A stretch of 64,000 bases of DNA, taken from assembly GCF_027257175.1 (NCBI RefSeq), contig NZ_JAPFGD010000006.1, forward strand, positions 1 to 64,000. The letters are read 5' to 3'. A program made the translations under genes and the position numbers. The DNA comes from Castellaniella sp. S9. GTDB lineage: Bacteria; Pseudomonadota; Gammaproteobacteria; Burkholderiales; Burkholderiaceae_B. Position 1 is the first letter of the stretch. Each line of letters begins with the position of its first letter. The notes under the pieces are model-generated. The model saw only the letters and a program-made list of their open reading frames with translations. It was not told the DNA's origin and ran no database searches. Shown here piece by piece: positions 37,017-45,692 of this stretch.

Positions 37017-37532
37017 TCAGGATCGCGTCTCGGCCCGCGGCTGCGCCGCCGCTTGCCCGGCGGCGGCCTTGCGAAACAGCAGGGTCGCGTGCTCCGCGTC
37101 GATCACGACGGCACCGTCCTGGTTGATCATTTCGGTGCGTTCGATCACGATGCCGTGCGGGCCGCTGCGGCTCTCGCGCTTGTCGATGAAGACCACGCGC
37201 ACATGCACCGTGTCGCCGGCGAAGATCGGCTGGCGAAAGCGCACCTTGTCCCAGCCCAGCGAGGCGACGGAGGTGTTCTGGTAGAGCCGCAGCTCGGACT
37301 TCAAGCCTTCGATCAGCGACAGGCCGAACAGGCCGTGAGCAATGGGCTTGCCAAACTCGGTGTTGCGGCAATAGGCCTCGTCGGTGTGCAGGGGATGGTG
37401 GTCGCGCGTGGTGTCGGCGAACTGCAGGATGCCCTGGGTGGTGACGGTGTGGCTGTCGGTCAGGACTTCGTCGCCGACGACGACGTCCTCGTAGTACAGG
37501 TCGATGAAGGCTTCGCGGGGTTTGGTCTGCAT
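37017..37532 (-). CDS. MaoC-family dehydratase
   Basis: Hot-dog-fold hydratase (171 aa). The catalytic hydratase-2 motif is seen as DTTRDHHPLHTDEAY followed by GKPIAHGLFGLSLIEGL. Enzymes of this kind add water to enoyl-CoA thioesters, such as the (R)-specific hydratases or mesaconyl-CoA hydratase. A second hydratase beside an enoyl-CoA hydratase suggests either two hydration steps or opposite stereochemistry. The substrate is unknown. Confidence 0.9.
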   Translation of the reverse strand: MQTKPREAFIDLYYEDVVVGDEVLTDSHTVTTQGILQFADTTRDHHPLHTDEAYCRNTEFGKPIAHGLFGLSLIEGLKSELRLYQNTSVASLGWDKVRFRQPIFAGDTVHVRVVFIDKRESRSGPHGIVIERTEMINQDGAVVIDAEHATLLFRKAAAGQAAAQPRAETRS

Positions 37533-37587
37533 GTGAAAAGTCTCCGGGTTCGGTGTTTCGGCGGCGGCAGCGGGATGCGCCTGCGCG

Positions 37588-38532
37588 TCAGGCGAGGGCC
37601 GCCTTGAGGTTGGCGCGGTCTACGGTCAGGGCCACTTGCCGCGCCGTGTCGGCGGGCACGGGCAGCAGGGGCGGGCGCGGGGTCGCATCGTCGATGACGC
37701 CCAGGTGCGCGAGGCCGGCCTTGAGCCGCGTGTGCATGTCGATCAGCGGCGGCGGACCGTAGATGGTGCGCACGATCGGGTACAGGCGGTCGTTGACCGC
37801 GCGCATGGCCTTCAGGTCGCCTGCCTGCGTCGCTGCCCACAGTTCGCACAGCAGATGGGGAATCATGCTGGCCATGCCCGACAGAATGCCGTCGGCGCCC
37901 AGGGCGACCTGAGCGAACAGCCAGTGATAGTTGGAGGGCAGGATGGCGACGTCGGGCGCCAGCGCCTTGAGGGTCCGCAGATTGTCCTCGTAGAGCTGGA
38001 TGTCGCCGCTGCCTTCCTTGATGGCGATGACCCGATCGTACTTGACCAGTTCGCTCAGCACCGCGGTGCTGAATCCGGTGCCCGAGCGCACGTCCTGCTG
38101 GAAGATCGACACCGGCAGCGTGGTCGCCTCGAGGATGGTTTCGAGATAGTGCAGCACATAGCGTGGATCGCCCGAGGCGCCGGCCGCGAATTGCGGCATG
38201 GGAAACAGGACGGCCACGTCCGCGCCTGCCTGTTCAGCGTCCTTGGCCTGGGCCACGGCGTCGGCCGTGGAGTACGGGATGATGCCCGTCAGCAAGGGTT
38301 TGTCGGGGCCGATGAAGGCGCGGGTGCGTCGGATCACCTCGATGCGTTCGCGAGCATCGAGCGTCGCGCCTTCGCCGGCATGGCCGTTGACGAATACCGC
38401 GTTGATGCCACGCGGCGTGGTGCAGTAGGCCAGCAGGCGATCGTAGCTCGCCCAGTCGATGGACAGGTCCGATTTGAAGGGCAGGACGGTGGCGACGGTC
38501 ACGCCGTCGAGTGAAATGTCGTGCTTAGGCAT
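37588..38532 (-). CDS. DapA-family (DHDPS/NAL) aldolase, atypical
   Basis: TIM-barrel protein (314 aa) of the dihydrodipicolinate synthase/N-acetylneuraminate lyase superfamily. The Schiff-base lysine is kept (Lys172 in VIAIKEGSGD). The usual tyrosine of the YNxP motif is replaced (SIFQQDV, Phe144 region), and the GTTGE carboxylate motif reads NGHAGEG. It is thus unlikely to be DapA itself and more likely a catabolic lyase or hydratase for another 2-oxo acid. It overlaps the CoA-transferase gene by 8 nt. Confidence 0.88.
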   Translation of the reverse strand: MPKHDISLDGVTVATVLPFKSDLSIDWASYDRLLAYCTTPRGINAVFVNGHAGEGATLDARERIEVIRRTRAFIGPDKPLLTGIIPYSTADAVAQAKDAEQAGADVAVLFPMPQFAAGASGDPRYVLHYLETILEATTLPVSIFQQDVRSGTGFSTAVLSELVKYDRVIAIKEGSGDIQLYEDNLRTLKALAPDVAILPSNYHWLFAQVALGADGILSGMASMIPHLLCELWAATQAGDLKAMRAVNDRLYPIVRTIYGPPPLIDMHTRLKAGLAHLGVIDDATPRPPLLPVPADTARQVALTVDRANLKAALA

Positions 38533-40114
38533 TGATGGCCTCCTCTTGAATGCCGGTTTTCGCCGGTGGGTGTCGCAGGTCCAGGCCCATGGAGCCGTTC
38601 CGGAACAGCCGCTCGTCCATGGGCTTGAGGTCCGGCGAGACCCGCACGGGAAAACCGATCTGCTCCAGGACGTCCGCCTGCAGGTCCGCGCCGGGGGCGA
38701 TCTCGACCAGCACCAGCCCTTCGGCGTCGAGCTTGAAGACGGCGCGCTCGGAAATGAAGGTGACGTCCTGGCCGCGTTCGCGCGCCAGGCGGCCGTTGAA
38801 GCTGATCTGGCCGACCTCGGGCACGAATTTGCGCAAGCGGCCTTCGCGGCGGATCTGCAGCCGGCCGTCCGTGACGGCCACGTCCAGCCCGCCGCCCGTC
38901 AGAGTGCCGCTGAACACCAGCCGCTGCGCGCCTTGAGTGATGTTGATGAAGCCGCCCGAACCGTCATAGCGGTCGCCGAAGCGGGTGACGTTGACGTTGC
39001 CTTGCGCGTCGACTTCGGCGAACGACAGGAAGGCGCAGTTCAAGCCGCCGCCGTCGTAGAAATCGAATTGGTAGGGCTGATCGATGATGGCCCGGGGGTT
39101 GTAGGCGGTGCCGAACTCCCGGGCGTAGCCGGGCACGCCGCCGATCACGCCCGATTCCACGGTGAGGGTGATGTGCTCGTCGATGCCTTCTTCGGCCGCG
39201 ACGTTGGGGATCATGGCCGAGATGCCCACGCCCAGGTTGACGACGTCGCCGCTGCGCAGTTCCAGCGCGGCCCGCCGTGCGATCACGCGCCGCTCCGTCA
39301 GGGGGTCGGGGCGCAGGGTCGAGATGGGCACGCGCGTCTCGCCGCAGCGGCTGGGGTCGTACTGAGTGGCATAGGTCTGCTTCTGGTCGGGTTCCAGCAC
39401 GAAATGGTCGATCAGAAATCCGGGGATCTTGACCATCTGGGGGTGCAGGGTGCCGCGGCGCACCAGGCGCTTGACCTGGCAGATGACGATGCCGCCGGCG
39501 TTGTGCACGGCCTGGGCCAGCGAGAGGTCCTCGCGGGTGGTGGCTTCGTGCTCCATGGACACGTAGCCGTCCTCGTCGGCGCTGGTGCCGCGCAGGAACG
39601 CGATGTTGGGCGTCGGGGCCCGATAGAACAGATACTCGCGCCCGTCCAGTTCGAGCAGTGAAATCCGCTCTTCCCGGGTTCGCGCGTTCATCCGCCCGCC
39701 CTCATGGCGCGGATCCATGTAGGTGTGCAGGCCGACGTGGGTGATCACGCCCGGCTGCTTGCCGGCCATGGCGCGGCAGAGCTGCGTCATCACGCCTTGC
39801 GGAAAGTTGTAGCCTTCGATCTGTTCTTCGCGGATCAGTTTCATGAAGGGCAGCTGCAGGCCGAAGTTGCCGCCGTAGACGCACGAGATCAGGCCTGGGT
39901 AGGCCAGGCGGCACAGGCCGCTCTCGGTGACGGCGCCGATGCCCGTGACGTGAAACAGCGTCAGGCCTTCGGGCTTGGCTGTTTCCTGGAAGCGGCTTTC
40001 GAGCGCCGCCAGCACGGATTCAGGCACGCCGGTGCCGCCGTTGCCGCCGACGGTCAGGACGTCGCCGTCCTTGACCAGGGCGGCGGCCTCGCGTGCGGTG
40101 ATCAGGCTGATCAT
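38525..40114 (-). CDS. Family I CoA-transferase (fused, propionate/acetate CoA-transferase type)
   Basis: A single 529 aa chain with both alpha- and beta-like CoA-transferase domains. The N-terminal half has GDVLTVGGNGGTGVPESVLAALE. The C-terminal half has NLGVGISAMIP and TVESGVIGGVPG, in which Glu320 is the expected nucleophile forming the CoA thioester. It should activate the imported organic acid by transferring CoA from acetyl-CoA or succinyl-CoA. ATG at 40114 has AAGGAG 6 nt upstream. Confidence 0.92.
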   Translation of the reverse strand: MISLITAREAAALVKDGDVLTVGGNGGTGVPESVLAALESRFQETAKPEGLTLFHVTGIGAVTESGLCRLAYPGLISCVYGGNFGLQLPFMKLIREEQIEGYNFPQGVMTQLCRAMAGKQPGVITHVGLHTYMDPRHEGGRMNARTREERISLLELDGREYLFYRAPTPNIAFLRGTSADEDGYVSMEHEATTREDLSLAQAVHNAGGIVICQVKRLVRRGTLHPQMVKIPGFLIDHFVLEPDQKQTYATQYDPSRCGETRVPISTLRPDPLTERRVIARRAALELRSGDVVNLGVGISAMIPNVAAEEGIDEHITLTVESGVIGGVPGYAREFGTAYNPRAIIDQPYQFDFYDGGGLNCAFLSFAEVDAQGNVNVTRFGDRYDGSGGFINITQGAQRLVFSGTLTGGGLDVAVTDGRLQIRREGRLRKFVPEVGQISFNGRLARERGQDVTFISERAVFKLDAEGLVLVEIAPGADLQADVLEQIGFPVRVSPDLKPMDERLFRNGSMGLDLRHPPAKTGIQEEAINA

Positions 40115-40125
40115 GTCGACTCCTT

Positions 40126-41268
40126 TCAGGTGGATTCTTTTTCGAGCTGGCGGGCGATGATCAGGCGCTGGATCTGATTCGTGCCCTCGTAGATCTGCGC
40201 CAGGCGCAGGTCGCGGAATATGCGCTCGATGCGGTATTCGCGCGAATAGCCGTTGCCGCCGTGGATCTGCAGGGCGTTCGAGGCATGCTTCATCGCCATG
40301 TCGGTGGTGAACAGCTTGGCGTGCGCCGCCTCCTTGGCGATCGGATGGCCGGCATCGTGCAGGCGGGCGGCATGGTGGATGAGCAGGCGCGCGGCGGCGA
40401 TGTCCGTGGACATGTCGGCCAGCATGAACTGCACGGCCTGGAAGCGGATGATCTCTTCGCCGAACTGGCGGCGCGTCCGGGCATAGGACAGGGCGTCCTC
40501 CATCGCGGCCTGCGCCATGCCCAGCGCCATCGAGGACATCATCAGCCGCGAGAAATTGAAGTTGCCCATGGCCATCTTGAAAGCCTGGTTTTCGGGTCCG
40601 ATGCGGTTGGCCACCGGCACGCGCACCTGGTCGAAGATCACCTGGCAATCCTCCAGGCCGTGCATGCCCAGGAGTTCCTCGGACTTGCCCCGGACCACGC
40701 CGGGGCGGTCGGCTTCGACCAGGATGCAGCTGATGCCCCGGTGGCCGGCGTCGCGGTCGGTCTTGGCGAAGACCATGATGAAATCGGCGATGCGTCCGAA
40801 CGTGACCCAGGCCTTGGTGCCGTTGATGACGTAGTCGTCGCCGTCGCGCACCGCGGTGGTGCGCATGGCGGCCACGTCCGACCCATGGTCGGGTTCGGTG
40901 GCTGCCGAGGCGGGCAGCACCGAGCCGTCCAGAATGCCGGGAATGAAGGTCTTGTGGCGGTCGCTGCCGTGGGCGTCCAGAAACAGCGCGGCCTCGACGG
41001 GCAGGGCGTAGGCGTTGCCCAGGGTGCCCGAGGCGCGGGCGATCTCTTCCATGGCGATGCAGGTGCTCACCGTGCCCAGGTCGCTGCCGCCGGCCGCCTC
41101 CGGCAGGCCGATACCGAACAGCCCCAGCCCGGCCAGCCCTTCGTAGAGCTCGCGCGGAAAGCGGTCATCGCGATCGATGCCGGCCGCGGCCGGCATCACT
41201 GCCTGTTCGGTATAGCGCCTGACAGTGTCACGCAGCTGACGCTGCTCATCGGTGTAGAAGCGTTCCAT
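40126..41268 (-). CDS. Acyl-CoA dehydrogenase
   Basis: FAD-dependent acyl-CoA dehydrogenase (380 aa), passing electrons to ETF. Family segments are AATEPDHGSDVAAMRTTA, KAWVTFGRIADFIMVFAKT, GYSREYRIERIFRDLRLAQIYEGTNQIQR (Glu about 361 in YEGT, the catalytic base of most bacterial enzymes) and QIHGGNGYSRE. With the CoA-transferase and two hydratases it makes a beta-oxidation-like core. TTGATCAA (41308-41315) lies about 40 nt upstream of its start. Confidence 0.94.
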   Translation of the reverse strand: MERFYTDEQRQLRDTVRRYTEQAVMPAAAGIDRDDRFPRELYEGLAGLGLFGIGLPEAAGGSDLGTVSTCIAMEEIARASGTLGNAYALPVEAALFLDAHGSDRHKTFIPGILDGSVLPASAATEPDHGSDVAAMRTTAVRDGDDYVINGTKAWVTFGRIADFIMVFAKTDRDAGHRGISCILVEADRPGVVRGKSEELLGMHGLEDCQVIFDQVRVPVANRIGPENQAFKMAMGNFNFSRLMMSSMALGMAQAAMEDALSYARTRRQFGEEIIRFQAVQFMLADMSTDIAAARLLIHHAARLHDAGHPIAKEAAHAKLFTTDMAMKHASNALQIHGGNGYSREYRIERIFRDLRLAQIYEGTNQIQRLIIARQLEKEST

Positions 41269-41307
41269 GTCTCATCCAGAAAATAAAAAAAGGCTATTCG
41301 ACCGGTT

Positions 41308-41315
41308 TTGATCAA
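41308..41315. promoter_or_regulatory. TTGATCAA palindrome upstream of the acyl-CoA dehydrogenase gene
   Basis: Perfect 8-bp palindrome within an A/T-rich 88-nt gap between the tautomerase gene and the acyl-CoA dehydrogenase gene. The same sequence recurs at 41805, so it may be an operator of the linked GntR regulator. Confidence 0.5.
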
Positions 41316-41356
41316 TAAACAGTACGCCGCCGCAAGCCGCCACGCATCGGCAAGCC

Positions 41357-41728
41357 TCAGGCGGCCGATTCCAGCAGGCCGCCGTGGGAAACCTGGCTGG
41401 GGTCTCGATCGAGGAAATAGATGACGACCTGTTTGGGGAGGACCCGGTAGGCCGATATGGCCGCCTTGGTCATCATGTCGGCCGCCCGGCCGCGGTGTGC
41501 CTCCGACCGTCCGAAAGCGTGGATCTTGATGAAGATGCGCTTCATTTCAGCCTCCGGGCCGAACTTTCCGCCATGGCCGTAGCCGATGCCGCCGACATCG
41601 AAGAAGTAGGCCGAGACGATGGCGGGCGAGATGCCGTAGGCCTCGCACAAGCTGTCGGTCAGGGCCCGGGTGGCGTTCTGGCGCTGGGCCGGGGTGGCGT
41701 CGAAATCGAAGACTTCAATGAAGGGCAT
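41357..41728 (-). CDS. Tautomerase-superfamily protein
   Basis: A 123 aa protein starting MPFIEVF. Removal of Met would expose Pro1, the catalytic base of 4-oxalocrotonate tautomerase relatives, which isomerise or decarboxylate 2-oxo acids. Length suggests a two-repeat (trimeric) member rather than the 62 aa type. It is the first gene of the leftward catabolic operon and diverges from the second DapA-family gene. Confidence 0.85.
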   Translation of the reverse strand: MPFIEVFDFDATPAQRQNATRALTDSLCEAYGISPAIVSAYFFDVGGIGYGHGGKFGPEAEMKRIFIKIHAFGRSEAHRGRAADMMTKAAISAYRVLPKQVVIYFLDRDPSQVSHGGLLESAA

Positions 41729-41774
41729 GGTGCCTCCTGCAACGTTTTATTTGTTGACAGCATAATTATTAAGA

Positions 41775-41824
41775 TGATCAAATGTCAATTAACAAATCAA
41801 AAAATTGATCAAATCAGGATCAAT
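41775..41824. promoter_or_regulatory. Cluster of TGATCAA-type palindromes in a divergent promoter region
   Basis: Within the AT-rich 117-nt gap between the tautomerase and aldolase genes lie TGATCAAAT (41775-41783), ATTGATCAAAT (41804-41814) and the larger inverted repeat ATTGATC-AAATCAG-GATCAAT (41804-41824). FCD-type GntR regulators bind short palindromes of this kind (compare ATTGGATCCAAT reported for Caulobacter VanR). The last repeat ends 21 nt before the ATG of the aldolase gene. Confidence 0.55.
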
Positions 41825-41845
41825 ATTCCTATAAGGAGACGACAA

Positions 41846-42730
41846 ATGGCCGGATTCCGCGGCAGTTATACGGTGATGGTGACCCCTTTCGATCAGCAGG
41901 GGCGTCTCGATGAGCAGGCCTTGCGCGGCTTCGTCGATTGGCAGGTCGAACAAGGGGCGCATGGCCTGATCCCCCTGGGCAGCACGGGTGAATTCCTGTC
42001 CATGACACGCGAGGAAAGGGCGCGGGCGGCGTCGATCGTGGTCGAGCAGGCGGCCGGCCGGGTGCCGGTGCTGGTCGGCACGGCGGCGGAATGGACCGAC
42101 GAGGCGGTGGATCTCTCGCGCGAGGCCGAGCGCCTGGGCGCCGATGGCGTCATGATCGTGCCGCCCTACTATTCCTCGCCCACGGAGGACGAGATCTTTC
42201 ATCATTACCGGCGCATCGCCGAGGCCATCGGCATCCCGGTCATGGTGTACAACAATCCCAACACATCCAATGTCGATCTGCGCGCGCCGCTGGTGGCGCG
42301 GCTCTCCGAGATCGACAATATTTCATACATCAAGGAATCCAGCGGCAGCGTCGCGCGGATCAATGAGATCCTCAGGCTGTCCAAGGGGCGGATGACGGTG
42401 TTCGCCGGCTATCACCCCTGGGAGGGCTACCGGGTGGGCGCGCAAGGATACGTGTCGGTGTTCGCCAATATCGCCCCCGCGCTGTCTGCGCAGATGTTCA
42501 CTGTGACGGTCGAGCAGGGCGACGGCGAGGGCGGGCGACGCATCTATGATCGGGTCGCCCCGCTGCTCGATGCCCTGGCGGGCGACTTGTACGTATCGGC
42601 GACCAAGGCTGCGCTGGCGCTGATCGGCAGGCCGGTGGGCGCGCCGCGCGCGCCGCGTCTGCCATTGCCTGCGCACAGGCGCGAACCTTTGCGCGAGGTC
42701 CTGGATGGACTCGGCCTCATCGCGGGCTGA
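41846..42730 (+). CDS. DapA-family (DHDPS/NAL) aldolase
   Basis: A 294 aa TIM-barrel lyase of the DapA family. Here both catalytic residues are kept: Tyr135 in VMVYNNPNTS and Lys163 in YIKESSGS, with LGSTGEF as carboxylate motif. It begins at ATG 41846, 7 nt after AAGGAG. It is followed directly by a TRAP transporter, suggesting action on the transported sialic-acid-like or 2-oxo-acid substrate or on a pathway product, not lysine synthesis. Confidence 0.9.
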   Translation: MAGFRGSYTVMVTPFDQQGRLDEQALRGFVDWQVEQGAHGLIPLGSTGEFLSMTREERARAASIVVEQAAGRVPVLVGTAAEWTDEAVDLSREAERLGADGVMIVPPYYSSPTEDEIFHHYRRIAEAIGIPVMVYNNPNTSNVDLRAPLVARLSEIDNISYIKESSGSVARINEILRLSKGRMTVFAGYHPWEGYRVGAQGYVSVFANIAPALSAQMFTVTVEQGDGEGGRRIYDRVAPLLDALAGDLYVSATKAALALIGRPVGAPRAPRLPLPAHRREPLREVLDGLGLIAG

Positions 42731-42776
42731 CACCCCATCGCATATTTCCAGCATGGAACCCAAAGGAGAATCGGTG

Positions 42777-43775
42777 ATGAACTTCAAGACAACCCGGCTG
42801 CCGGCCGCGATATTCGCCTCGCTCACCCTGCTTGCCGCGTCGGCATTGCCCGCGGCCGCGGCCGCGGCCGAGATCGTGCTCAAGGCCAGCCACAACGCCA
42901 ATCAGGACGAGCCCTACCACACCGGCATGATGCGCATGAGCGAGCTGCTCAAGGAAAAGACGGGTGGCAAGGCCGAGATCCAGGTGTTTTCCAACGCCCA
43001 GCTGGGCGACGAGGCCGAAAGCATCCAGGGCACCCAGCTCGGCATCGTCGACATCGCCGTCACCGCCAACGAGGTGATGGCCAACTTCGTGCCCGACATG
43101 AATGTGTTCAGCCTGCCTTATCTGTTCAAGGGTCCGGAGCACATGGATCGCGTCGCCAATTCGCCCGAGGTGCACGAGTATCTCAATGAAGTCCTGGCCA
43201 AGAAGGGATATCGGCTGGTGGGCCTGTTCTTCGCGGGCACACGCCACATCATGTCCAAGAAGCCGATCAACGCGATCGGCGACCTGGAGGGAATGAAGAT
43301 CCGCACCCTCAACAATCCCATCCACATTGATGCCTTCAAGAGCTTCGGCGCGAACCCGACGCCCATGGCCTATACCGAGCTCTACGGTGCGCTCGAGACG
43401 GGGGTGGTGGATGGCGCCGAGGCCGCCAACACCAACTACCACTCGCGCAAGTTCTACGAGGTGGCGCCCAATTGGGCCATGGTGGGCTGGATCGAGCTGG
43501 TGGCGCCGGTGGTGATGGGCAAGGCGCGCTTCGATGCCTTGCCCAAGGATGTGCAGGACGCCTTGCTGGCGGCCGGGACCGAGGCGGCCGCCGTGCAGCG
43601 CAAGACCTACCGCGAAAGCGACCAGCGCCGTTTCGAGGAGCTCAAGAAGCTGCCGGTCAACATCACGCATCCGGACACGGCCCCGTTCCGCGCGGCGTCC
43701 GAAAAGATCTACGGTACGCACGTGAAGACCGACGAGCAGAAGGAATTGCTGCGGATCATCCGCGCCATCGATTGA
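42777..43775 (+). CDS. TRAP transporter solute-binding protein DctP type
   Basis: Periplasmic binding protein (332 aa) of a tripartite TRAP importer. A signal peptide runs from MNFKTTRLPAAIFASLTLLAASALPAAAAAA to about residue 30. The mature protein begins EIVLKASHNANQDEPYHTGM. It has the DctP segment GLFFAGTRHIMSKKPI then LEGMKIRTLNNPIHIDAFKSFGANPTPMAYTELYGALETGVVDGAE, where the Arg (KIRT) normally binds a carboxylate. The ligand is therefore probably an organic acid. Confidence 0.94.
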   Translation: MNFKTTRLPAAIFASLTLLAASALPAAAAAAEIVLKASHNANQDEPYHTGMMRMSELLKEKTGGKAEIQVFSNAQLGDEAESIQGTQLGIVDIAVTANEVMANFVPDMNVFSLPYLFKGPEHMDRVANSPEVHEYLNEVLAKKGYRLVGLFFAGTRHIMSKKPINAIGDLEGMKIRTLNNPIHIDAFKSFGANPTPMAYTELYGALETGVVDGAEAANTNYHSRKFYEVAPNWAMVGWIELVAPVVMGKARFDALPKDVQDALLAAGTEAAAVQRKTYRESDQRRFEELKKLPVNITHPDTAPFRAASEKIYGTHVKTDEQKELLRIIRAID

Positions 43776-43848
43776 TCCTGCCCTTCAACCCACGGGGCGG
43801 GCGGGCCGCATGCCGGTCTGCCCCGGCAATCCCTTGCGGGAAGACGCC

Positions 43849-44370
43849 ATGCGACAGTATTCCGGAATTTGCTGGTGGTGCATCGATGGGCTCAGGCGGC
43901 TCATGTCGGGCATCGTGATCGTATTGTTCTGCGTCATGATGGGCGCGGTGCTGCTGCAGGTCGGCAGCCGCTATCTGATGGACTACACCACGGCCTGGGC
44001 CACCGAGCTGTCCACCTATTGCCAGGTCTGGCTGGTGTTGCTGGGCGCGGGGGTCGCGATGGCGCGCAACCAGCACATGGCCATCGACTTTCTGCCTGCC
44101 ATGCTGTCCTTGCGCTATGCCCGCATCGCCAGTGTGCTGGTCGCCTGCGTGACGATGGGGTTCCTCGCGGCCATGGCCTACGGCAGCATCCCGCTGATCC
44201 GCCTGGGCGTGCACCAGGTGTCGCCCGCCATGGGCGTGCCTTTGTGGGCGGTCTACGGCTGCCTGCCCCTGGGCGCGTTCTACATCGCGCTGGAACTGGT
44301 CGTGTCGGTCGCGCGGCGCTGGGACGAGCCCTTCGCCCAGATCGACGCGCAGGCGGAGGACGCGTCATGA
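43849..44370 (+). CDS. TRAP transporter small permease DctQ type
   Basis: Four-helix inner-membrane subunit (173 aa). Hydrophobic helices include SGIVIVLFCVMMGAVLLQVGSRY, AWATELSTYCQVWLVLLGAGVAM and a C-terminal pair. ATG 43849 is taken as start; an in-frame ATG 13 codons earlier gives an unlikely N terminus. It overlaps the large permease gene by 4 nt (ATGA). Confidence 0.9.
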   Translation: MRQYSGICWWCIDGLRRLMSGIVIVLFCVMMGAVLLQVGSRYLMDYTTAWATELSTYCQVWLVLLGAGVAMARNQHMAIDFLPAMLSLRYARIASVLVACVTMGFLAAMAYGSIPLIRLGVHQVSPAMGVPLWAVYGCLPLGAFYIALELVVSVARRWDEPFAQIDAQAEDAS

Positions 44371-45653
44371 TCGTGATCCTGGTCTGCTTCCTGCTGTTCC
44401 TGGCGCTGGGCGTGCCGCTGGTGTTCGTGCTGGGCGCCTCGGCGCTGCTGACGCTGGTGATCACCACGGACGTGCCGGTCACGCTGGTCAGCCAGCGCGT
44501 GTTCGCGGGGCTGAATTCGTTCACTTTGATGGCCATTCCGTTTTTCATCTTCGCCGGCGTCGTCATGGACGCGGGCGGCATATCGCGCCGCATCGTGGCC
44601 TTTTCCTCGGCGCTGATCGGCTGGGTGACGGGCAGCCTGCTGCACGTGGCCTGCGTGACCTCGGCGGGCCTGGCGGCCATTTCCGGGTCGGGTTCGGCCG
44701 ACGTGGCGGCGGTCTCGTCCATCATGCAGCCGCAGCTCAAGTCGCGCGGCTACAACGTGGATTTCTCGGCCGCCATCATCGCCTGCGCGGGATCGATGGC
44801 GCAGATCATCCCGCCCAGCCTGACCATGGTGGTCATCGCCATCATCGGCAATATGTCGATCGGCGCATTGTTCCTGTCCGGCGTGGTGCCCGGGCTGCTG
44901 TGCATCGGCCTGCTGATCGGCGTGTCCTACGTGTACGCGCGCAAGGGCGGACCGCAATACCGGGAATCCAAGCCGTTCTCGCTGCGGGAGCTGGCGCGCA
45001 GCACGTACGTCGCGCTGCCGGCCTTCGGCATGCCGGTGGTGATCGTCGGCGGCATCATCGGCGGCATCTTCACGCCCACCGAGGCGGCGGCGGTGGCCGG
45101 TTTCTATGGCGTGCTGATCAGCATGTTCATCTACCGGGAATTGCGCCTGGCGGACTTGCCGCAAATCGTGCTGCGCTCGGCCTCGCTGTCGGCCGCCGTG
45201 ATGCTGATCATCGGGACGGCGACGGTGTTCTCGTGGCTGGTGGCCAACGCCAACGTGCCCGACATGCTCGCCGCATGGCTGCGCAGCGTATCGAGCAGCC
45301 CGCTGGTCTTCCTGCTGTTCGTCAACGGCCTGTTCTTGCTGATCGGGATGTTCATGGAGACGATCGCCGCCATCCTGATCGTCGCGCCCGTGCTCCTGCC
45401 GATCGCCGCCAGTTTCGGGATCGACCCCATTCATTTCGCGCTGGTGGTGGTGTTCAATTGCGCGATCGGGACGGTGACGCCGCCCTATGGCATCTGTCTG
45501 CTGGTCGCCGCCAACGTGGCCGAGCGGCCTCCGGTGCGGGTCTGGCGCAAGGCCGGATGGCCGATCGCCGTGATGGCGGTGGTGCTGGCCCTGATCACCT
45601 TCCTGCCCGAGATGTCGCTGTGGCTGCCCAGGGCGGCGGGCCTGATCCGCTAG
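44367..45653 (+). CDS. TRAP transporter large permease DctM type
   Basis: Twelve-helix transport subunit (428 aa). Typical DctM segments are AIPFFIFAGVVMDAGGIS, ISGSGSADVAAVSSIMQPQL, IIPPSLTMVVIAIIGNMSIGALFLSGVVPGLL, GGIFTPTEAAAVAGFYG, and NCAIGTVTPPYGICLL. Import is driven by a sodium or proton gradient. It completes the TRAP operon that starts with the aldolase gene. Confidence 0.94.
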   Translation: MIVILVCFLLFLALGVPLVFVLGASALLTLVITTDVPVTLVSQRVFAGLNSFTLMAIPFFIFAGVVMDAGGISRRIVAFSSALIGWVTGSLLHVACVTSAGLAAISGSGSADVAAVSSIMQPQLKSRGYNVDFSAAIIACAGSMAQIIPPSLTMVVIAIIGNMSIGALFLSGVVPGLLCIGLLIGVSYVYARKGGPQYRESKPFSLRELARSTYVALPAFGMPVVIVGGIIGGIFTPTEAAAVAGFYGVLISMFIYRELRLADLPQIVLRSASLSAAVMLIIGTATVFSWLVANANVPDMLAAWLRSVSSSPLVFLLFVNGLFLLIGMFMETIAAILIVAPVLLPIAASFGIDPIHFALVVVFNCAIGTVTPPYGICLLVAANVAERPPVRVWRKAGWPIAVMAVVLALITFLPEMSLWLPRAAGLIR

Positions 45654-45692
45654 TGTTTTGTTTGCCGGCCACGATACGTCGGGCGGACGGGT

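Noticed and set aside
42850-42870. Short GCGGCC tandem repeat in the TRAP binding-protein gene
   Set aside because: It encodes the Ala-rich end of the signal peptide and is ordinary codon use in a high-GC genome.
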